64,000 nucleotides of DNA from an uncultured Muribaculaceae bacterium (lineage in GTDB: Bacteria > Bacteroidota > Bacteroidia > Bacteroidales > Muribaculaceae). Below, piece by piece: positions 58,739 to 64,000 of this stretch (within the stretch, counting starts at the first letter, position 1; each line of letters begins with the position of its first letter). Both the position numbers and the translations under genes were made by a program. The notes beneath the pieces are model-generated. The model did not search any database and was not told where the DNA came from. It saw only the letters and a program-made list of their open reading frames with translations. The stretch lies in the NCBI GenBank assembly GCA_905233915.1, contig CAJOFM010000012.1, positions 124,001 through 188,000 of the forward strand, given 5' to 3'.

Positions 58739-60208
58739 ATGAAAAAAACGACTCTAAAATTGATCGCTGTATTGATTTCAGCATTATTGAGCATTGGTTT
58801 CATTTCATGTGACAAGGACAAAAATAATGAGCCGGATACACCAGGAAAGGTTGATCCTGATAATCCAAATAATCCTAACGATACCATCAATCCTCCATCG
58901 CCACCTCCAGGTTCAAATCCAGGTCAAGCTAAGACACCTGAGGAACAAAAGCAATATCTAGAGACTGTTGCACTTGATTTCATGAACAAAGTGCCAGCAT
59001 CAGACTTTAAAACCCTTGGCGAACTTGGGAAATTTTTATATGACATTTATTTCGATTATTACGATTGGTCTAATGTAGAATGGTGGGGTAAAGATGTATA
59101 TAATGCGGCACGTGAAGCGTTAGGAACAACAACATATGATCGAGAGACTAACGGTTATTATACCTACACTTATATCTACACCAACTACAAGGCATTGTTG
59201 ATGGCTTCAAATTTCACGGGGCATTTCTTGGCATCACACGGCTATTGGAGCTATGAGAGTGCAAATGACTTGCAGTTTATTTTCGCTGACAAGCAAGGCC
59301 AACAATTAATCTTAAAGGTAGAGACAAGTGGCGAAACGGCTAAGGTTCATGCCTTTGATGTTAATGATTGGTATGATTCATATACTCAGCACTCGGGTAA
59401 TAGTACAATTTACAATGACTATTACAATCGCACGGCCTGTACTATTGGTGTGCCCGAAAAAATTGTTGTCACGCTTTTGCAGGGTCAAACCAGGCTCATC
59501 AGAACGACAGTGAAAATAGACCTTCGCAGTCTTAATGGTCAGGAATTTGACCTGAGTAAGGGCAACTTTACTGTAAGTGCCACCACCGAGCTGAACAATG
59601 GTTACAAGTTTGACGTATCACAAGTTGCTTATACAGGTAATTCCAAGGCATCGCTGTCATGGGTGATGAGCAAGAACAGCACCAAACTGATTACCATGGG
59701 TGTCGCTGGTGACATTAGCGGAATTCCCTCAGTCAATGTGTCTGAGTTCACCTCACCAGCCTTTGATTTTGATGACTACAACATCGACGATGCCAATGCC
59801 AAAAACGTTGTGGTGTCGCTGGATGTCCTTGGTAAGGTCCAGATGAAAGGCACAGTGGCTGATATCCGTCGTTATGTTGATTACTTGATAGAGGCTGATG
59901 AAAATGACTATGCCGAAGGTACTTTCAAGTCTTATATTAATCAAGCCAATGCATTGACCGACATCAATGTATATTATGATGGTAAGAGTACAAAGCATGC
60001 GTCCATCAGATTAGAGCCATTCAGGGAAGAAGGCTGGTATCAAACCTACTGGACTGCCGAGCCTGTGCTCGTATTCTATAGTGACGGCTCCTCATACAGT
60101 ACATTTGAGGCTTTCTTCAACCAATCTGAGTTCAAGAGAACTATCAATACATTCAAAACGTTGGCCAACGCCTATGCCAATATCATTGGCCAACAAATTG
60201 ATTGGTAA
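58739..60208 (+). CDS. Lipoprotein with Pro-rich linker, unknown
   Basis: 489 residues. Lipobox FISC at 22-25, a Pro/Asn/Asp linker (DPDNPNNPNDTINPPSPPPG), then about 420 residues beginning TPEEQKQYLETVALDFMNKVPASDFKTLGEL. The style resembles Bacteroidales surface lipoproteins of unknown function with mixed alpha/beta structure. It starts a group with the TonB receptor (12 bp downstream) and the DUF4249 gene, so it may contribute to the same uptake or surface system. Confidence 0.75.
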   Translation: MKKTTLKLIAVLISALLSIGFISCDKDKNNEPDTPGKVDPDNPNNPNDTINPPSPPPGSNPGQAKTPEEQKQYLETVALDFMNKVPASDFKTLGELGKFLYDIYFDYYDWSNVEWWGKDVYNAAREALGTTTYDRETNGYYTYTYIYTNYKALLMASNFTGHFLASHGYWSYESANDLQFIFADKQGQQLILKVETSGETAKVHAFDVNDWYDSYTQHSGNSTIYNDYYNRTACTIGVPEKIVVTLLQGQTRLIRTTVKIDLRSLNGQEFDLSKGNFTVSATTELNNGYKFDVSQVAYTGNSKASLSWVMSKNSTKLITMGVAGDISGIPSVNVSEFTSPAFDFDDYNIDDANAKNVVVSLDVLGKVQMKGTVADIRRYVDYLIEADENDYAEGTFKSYINQANALTDINVYYDGKSTKHASIRLEPFREEGWYQTYWTAEPVLVFYSDGSSYSTFEAFFNQSEFKRTINTFKTLANAYANIIGQQIDW

Positions 60209-60220
60209 AAACACCTTCGA

Positions 60221-62251
60221 TTGATGAGACTAAGGGGATTCATCTATTGGAGTGTTATCTTATTCTGCACATTTTCTTTTTGCGCTCATGCGCAAGAAGA
60301 AGATGTGTGGAATATTTCATTAGATAGCCTGGTCGTCAAGTCATACCAAAACACATCATTGATGAAAACCAATGGTAATGGAAAGGTTACTTGGGACTTA
60401 AGACAGATGGAATCTCTACCCAAGATCTTGGGTAATGCCGACCCGGTGCGATATGCCCAGATGTTGCCAGGTGTTCAAACCAACAACGAGTTCAGTGCCG
60501 GCTTGCGCATTCAGGGTTGTGACAACCAGCATAACGTGATCACGGTGGGTGAAGTACCGATATACAATATCAATCACTTACTCGGTTTTTTCTCTTCATT
60601 TGTTTCATCCCATTATCCCGTGATGGAACTGACCAAGAGTCCTGCATCGGTTCAAATGGCCAACCGGTTAGGATCTGAATTGACGATGGAATTACCTGAC
60701 AGCATTCCTTCCTCGGTAAACGGGGAAGTGTCGTTAGGACTGATTTCATCACAAGGCACGCTGCGCATCCCTGTGACTCGACGGCTGGGGGTCACACTCT
60801 CTTTGAGGGGTTCCTACATGAACCTGTTATATGGCCATTGGTTGCGAGAAGGGGACCATCGGTTACGCTATTCTTTTTTTGATTCAAATGTGACCATCGA
60901 CTATCGCGTCAATTCGCAAAACCGCATCATATTTGACAGCTACTGGGGAATGGACAGGGCCAATTTTTCGGAAGAATCCTATTTGGCGAAAATGAAAGCC
61001 CGATGGGGAAATCAGATGGCATCATTGCATTGGCATCATTGCAACGATCACGGAGTCCTGGTTAGAAATACCGTTTTTGCAACTCGATACCATAACCTTT
61101 TTCAGTTACACATGACTGATATGGTTTTCCGTTTGCCGTCGAGCATCCTGGATATCGGTTATAAAGGGCATGTAACATGGCAGCGGTGGAATGCTGGCAT
61201 AGAGGCCATCATGCATGAGATACAGCCTCAGGCGCTTGAGCGCACCGGGTCATATAATGAATTCATGACTGATGCGGAGGTGGAGAGGCCGTTGGAATTA
61301 TCCATGTATGGTGAATACACGTTACACTTGTCAGATCGCTTTAAGGCGATAGGCGGTGTCAGGGGCAGTGTCTTCAACAATACAGGAATCAGTTATTGGG
61401 GAATTGACCCGCTACTCCTGTTTTGTTATGACAACATGGATTTCCAGTTTTCCATTTCTTGTTATAGGAAGCATCAATACCTATTTCAAACGGGCTTTTC
61501 AGACATGGGCCTGCCCACAGAATTCTGGATGCCGTCTCGTCAAGGCCTGAAACCCCAGGTAGCCAATGCAATCAACATCAGTTTGAATCACTATTACCTT
61601 AATCGCAGGTACAAGGTTTCGGCCGACGTCTACTATAAGAAACTCGATGGACAGATAGAGTATTCCGGTTCAGTATTGAACCTGATGAATACGGTGTACA
61701 GTATTGACGAATCCCTCCTTCACGGCCAAGGGGAGAACTATGGTTACAGTCTATTGTTGAATAAGTGCTCCGGCTCCATAACAGGCTGGGTCGGGTATAG
61801 TTATACTCATTCAGCCCGAACGTTTAACAGTGATGGTCATGAGGGCCAAATTCCATCTAATCATTCTCGACCGCATGAGGTCAACCTTGTGGTTACTTAT
61901 TCTCTTAATAACCATTGGAATTTTGGAGCTACATTAGTGTATGCTTCGGGGACACCATTTACTGTTGCTGAATCTTTGTCTCTGATCAATGGCAACATTC
62001 TGGTTCAATATGGAGAACACAATGGTAAAAGACTGAGTCCATATGCACGAGCTGATGTTTCAATCAACTATAAATGGACTCATCACATCTTTAAGGAAAA
62101 TGGTGTTAATTTCTCACTATATAACTTGACATGTCATAACAATGAGTTGTTCTATTATTTGAAATCTCACCATGACGGGCGATTTGCTTATCGTCCTGTC
62201 AATTCCATATTGAAATTGTTGCCGTCATTGAGTTATTATTGTAAGTTCTGA
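60221..62251 (+). CDS. TonB-dependent receptor, short form without carboxypeptidase-like domain
   Basis: 676 residues with a signal peptide to AHA. The plug begins directly (MESLPKILGNADPVRYAQMLPGVQTNNEFSAGLRIQGCDNQHNVITVGEVPIYN), matching the TonB receptor plug with its LPG..T and R-G..N..V.VDGVP-like motifs; the usual N-terminal CarboxypepD_reg domain is lacking, as is an evident TonB box. The barrel ends in aromatic KF. It is paired with a DUF4249 gene 3 bp downstream, a common Bacteroidota arrangement. Cargo unknown; no SusD partner is present. Confidence 0.88.
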   Translation: MMRLRGFIYWSVILFCTFSFCAHAQEEDVWNISLDSLVVKSYQNTSLMKTNGNGKVTWDLRQMESLPKILGNADPVRYAQMLPGVQTNNEFSAGLRIQGCDNQHNVITVGEVPIYNINHLLGFFSSFVSSHYPVMELTKSPASVQMANRLGSELTMELPDSIPSSVNGEVSLGLISSQGTLRIPVTRRLGVTLSLRGSYMNLLYGHWLREGDHRLRYSFFDSNVTIDYRVNSQNRIIFDSYWGMDRANFSEESYLAKMKARWGNQMASLHWHHCNDHGVLVRNTVFATRYHNLFQLHMTDMVFRLPSSILDIGYKGHVTWQRWNAGIEAIMHEIQPQALERTGSYNEFMTDAEVERPLELSMYGEYTLHLSDRFKAIGGVRGSVFNNTGISYWGIDPLLLFCYDNMDFQFSISCYRKHQYLFQTGFSDMGLPTEFWMPSRQGLKPQVANAINISLNHYYLNRRYKVSADVYYKKLDGQIEYSGSVLNLMNTVYSIDESLLHGQGENYGYSLLLNKCSGSITGWVGYSYTHSARTFNSDGHEGQIPSNHSRPHEVNLVVTYSLNNHWNFGATLVYASGTPFTVAESLSLINGNILVQYGEHNGKRLSPYARADVSINYKWTHHIFKENGVNFSLYNLTCHNNELFYYLKSHHDGRFAYRPVNSILKLLPSLSYYCKF

Positions 62252-62254
62252 ATT

Positions 62255-63109
62255 ATGAGAAATGTCTTTATTTTTTTGATTGCCAATGCACTGATGTGTT
62301 CATCCTGTCAGCCAAATGATGATTTTGAAGTTAATAACTCCAGTCTGATTGTTGAAGGGTGGATAGAGAATGACGGATTTCCCGTAGTCATTCTTACTCA
62401 ATCTATACCAGTCACTCAAACTGATATTCATCCCGATAGTCTATGCGATTATCTTGTCCGCTGGGCTAAAGTCACGGTTAGTGACGGCACCGACAGTGTG
62501 ACACTGACAGGAAAGTATGACTCAGGGTATTTCCCTCCTTATGTCTATACAACCAGTCGATTAAAGGGAGAAACGGGCAAAAACTACTCTTTAACAGTGG
62601 ATTATAAAGATTTTCATGCTACTGCCATTACAACCATTCCAATGGCGCCCTCGAATGTTGCCTTTTCGGTTAAGCATTGTACCGGATCCGATACTCTTTA
62701 TCAAATAATGGCTCACTTTAAGGATAATCCTTATGAGAAGAATTATTATCAATTTTTTGCACGTGTTGGAACAAACACAAAACAGTATTTGGCTTCTTAT
62801 CTAGGTGCAATAGATGATGCGATATTGGGAGAAAGCTCAGATGCTCCAATCTATCGTGGGCATCAATTGAAATCACACGACTACACGCCATATTTTTATT
62901 TGGATGATTCAGTTTCAGTGAAATTTGCACAGATTGATGAGATGGCATATCGATTTTGGGATGACTACAGTAAAGTTCTTTCGTTATCAGGGAATATGTT
63001 TCTCTCTTCTTACGCGAATATTCGTTCCAATATTCATGGTGGCTTCGGATATTGGTGTGGCTATGGAGCAATCACAAGGCACATTGTGATCAGGGACAGT
63101 GTGCCATAA
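62255..63109 (+). CDS. DUF4249 family lipoprotein
   Basis: 284 residues. Lipobox CSSC near residue 18. The body has SLIVEGWIENDGFPVVILTQSIPVT and WAKVTVSDGTDSVTLTGKYDSGYFPPYVYTT, the typical DUF4249 start. Members are encoded next to TonB-dependent receptors and are thought to be their outer-membrane lipoprotein partners; here the gap to the receptor is 3 bp. Exact role unproven. Confidence 0.88.
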   Translation: MRNVFIFLIANALMCSSCQPNDDFEVNNSSLIVEGWIENDGFPVVILTQSIPVTQTDIHPDSLCDYLVRWAKVTVSDGTDSVTLTGKYDSGYFPPYVYTTSRLKGETGKNYSLTVDYKDFHATAITTIPMAPSNVAFSVKHCTGSDTLYQIMAHFKDNPYEKNYYQFFARVGTNTKQYLASYLGAIDDAILGESSDAPIYRGHQLKSHDYTPYFYLDDSVSVKFAQIDEMAYRFWDDYSKVLSLSGNMFLSSYANIRSNIHGGFGYWCGYGAITRHIVIRDSVP

Positions 63110-63171
63110 TAATGCTCAATAATGATAGTGAGTCATAGTGTGATGTAGAACAGAATTTGGTTTTATTAATT

Positions 63172-63795
63172 ATGAGCAAGATGAATAAAATGACAATTCT
63201 GGCAGTCATGCTAGTGATAGCAACTTTGGCTGCGAACGCTCGGCCAGGAATGGCCAATGATGAAAAAGAAGCGATCGCCTGGGTGGCGACCCATTCGGCG
63301 AAGGAATGTGCAATGGACAATGATAGCGACACTGCTGCGGTGAGGTACTTGCAGCAGGAATTCAAAATGATCAATGGGAACAGTTACATCCCGCGGGATG
63401 TGAATTTAGGTGGGCTGGATTATGAGTTCTTCCTTTATTTTAAAACTGATTCTACAGGCCACGAACCACAGTTGAGGTTATACATTCAGTATTGTGCCGA
63501 TGACCCGCTGCATTACTATGAAATCCTCTTTTTTATTGATGGCCAAGAGTACCTATTCAAGCCTTGTAAGCCCAAGCTAACAACGCTTAAAGGAAGATAC
63601 TATTTGGAGACAAGTGACACTGAGGTAACAGTGGCCGACAAGCAGCTGATAGATGCCCTGGTGGACAATCATGGTATAGTACTCAAGTTTAAGGGGGCAG
63701 GAGGCATGGGACATGTGATTCCGCTGACCGACAGACAATGCCAAGGCTTCATAAATTCTATTGAATTTTACCGCCGCATGGGGGGTAAATTATAA
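63172..63795 (+). CDS. Secreted protein of unknown function
   Basis: 207 residues from the ATG at 63172 (a TTG-type extension to 63157 adds five residues). Signal peptide MSKMNKMTILAVMLVIATLAANA. The mature part has a mixed composition with LGGLDYEFFLYFKTDSTGHEPQLRLYIQYCADDPLHYYEILFFIDG, a beta-rich region, and no family I recognise. Closed by the hairpin at 63798. Confidence 0.7.
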   Translation: MSKMNKMTILAVMLVIATLAANARPGMANDEKEAIAWVATHSAKECAMDNDSDTAAVRYLQQEFKMINGNSYIPRDVNLGGLDYEFFLYFKTDSTGHEPQLRLYIQYCADDPLHYYEILFFIDGQEYLFKPCKPKLTTLKGRYYLETSDTEVTVADKQLIDALVDNHGIVLKFKGAGGMGHVIPLTDRQCQGFINSIEFYRRMGGKL

Positions 63796-63797
63796 AT

Positions 63798-63816
63798 GAG
63801 GTTTTATAAAAACCTC
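63798..63816 (+). terminator. Short terminator-like hairpin
   Basis: GAGGTTTT pairs with AAAACCTC around ATA, just after the preceding stop codon. Confidence 0.6.
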
Positions 63817-63907
63817 CTTGTTGAAAAATTTTTTAACAAATTGTCCGTTTATGTAGTGTTGATAATAATCAGAAACACGACATAAACCTTATAACCTAAA
63901 ACCAATT

Positions 63908-64000
63908 ATGACAAGTATAGAGTTAGATTTAAAAATTGAAGGCATTGATGTGTCGAAACACGACATTGTAGTAAAAATCAATGGATGCCCTATGCCAACT
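63908..64000 (+). CDS. Unknown protein, N-terminal 31 codons (cut by window edge)
   Basis: Open frame from the ATG at 63908 to the window end, beginning MTSIELDLKIEGIDVSK. No signal peptide. Too short to classify. Confidence 0.5.
   Translation, partial: MTSIELDLKIEGIDVSKHDIVVKINGCPMPT

Overview
The window is a piece of a gut-type Bacteroidales chromosome, most likely Muribaculaceae or a near relative; genus cannot be settled by eye. The support is -7 boxes of the form TAnnTTTG upstream of many genes, near absence of Shine-Dalgarno sites, many lipoproteins, a TonB-dependent receptor paired with a DUF4249 lipoprotein, DUF4923, DUF4988/PL29-type and Cthe_2159-type surface proteins, dockerin-like modules and YNLxG..PGIYI-type C-terminal tails. 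No rRNA, intact tRNA, CRISPR array, integrase or IS transposase was found.

Layout. 1-2.6 kb: truncated MATE exporter, mazG-deoC operon, esterase. 2.6-10.3 kb: the accessory region. It starts with an intact comM/yifB gene, followed by AT-rich cargo (GIY-YIG-like protein, HNH endonuclease, an MqsR-like toxin with an MqsA/Panacea antitoxin and a third gene, a broken RhuM gene, a glycosyltransferase) interspersed with three displaced GC-rich fragments of the comM 3' half. Two fragments share a further ~105 bp leader that intact comM lacks. This looks like repeated insertion or cassette exchange at the 3' half of comM and is the strongest candidate for an undescribed system here. 10.3-11.4 kb: a membrane protein, a cluster of GC-rich hairpins and a pair of ~30 bp direct repeats.

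11.4-33 kb is mostly housekeeping: acyl-CoA ligase, PhzF protein, CstA-type carrier, queG, polysaccharide deacetylase, DUF2723 glycosyltransferase, a DUF4143 ATPase, a peptidoglycan-recycling operon (GH3 plus LD-carboxypeptidase), FadL-type porin, LOG-family protein, pyrH, TPR protein. 33-42 kb: an M6 protease with C-terminal dockerin, a DUF4923 lipoprotein, then a five-gene operon of VTC polyphosphate polymerase, DUF4956, DUF2490 and two Cthe_2159-like beta-helix proteins. 42-52.6 kb: aminotransferase, lipid A acyltransferase, bile-acid-symporter family carrier, thioesterase, a GYF/CD225-DUF2752-thyA-folA-lpxB operon, phospholipase A1, DUF554. 52.7-64 kb: surface proteins, including a sulfatase-modifying-factor fold split by two Ig-like repeats, a DUF1573 gene bracketed by a 21 bp inverted repeat, a 984-residue collagen-like/DUF4988 lipoprotein, lipoproteins and a TonB receptor/DUF4249 pair.

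Two genome-wide habits stand out. Intergenic arrays with a strict 7 bp period recur at seven places; five begin at the TAG stop codon of a gene and one fills the whole thyA-folA spacer. Several genes have a TAnnTTTG box only 4-8 bp before the ATG, predicting leaderless or nearly leaderless mRNAs.
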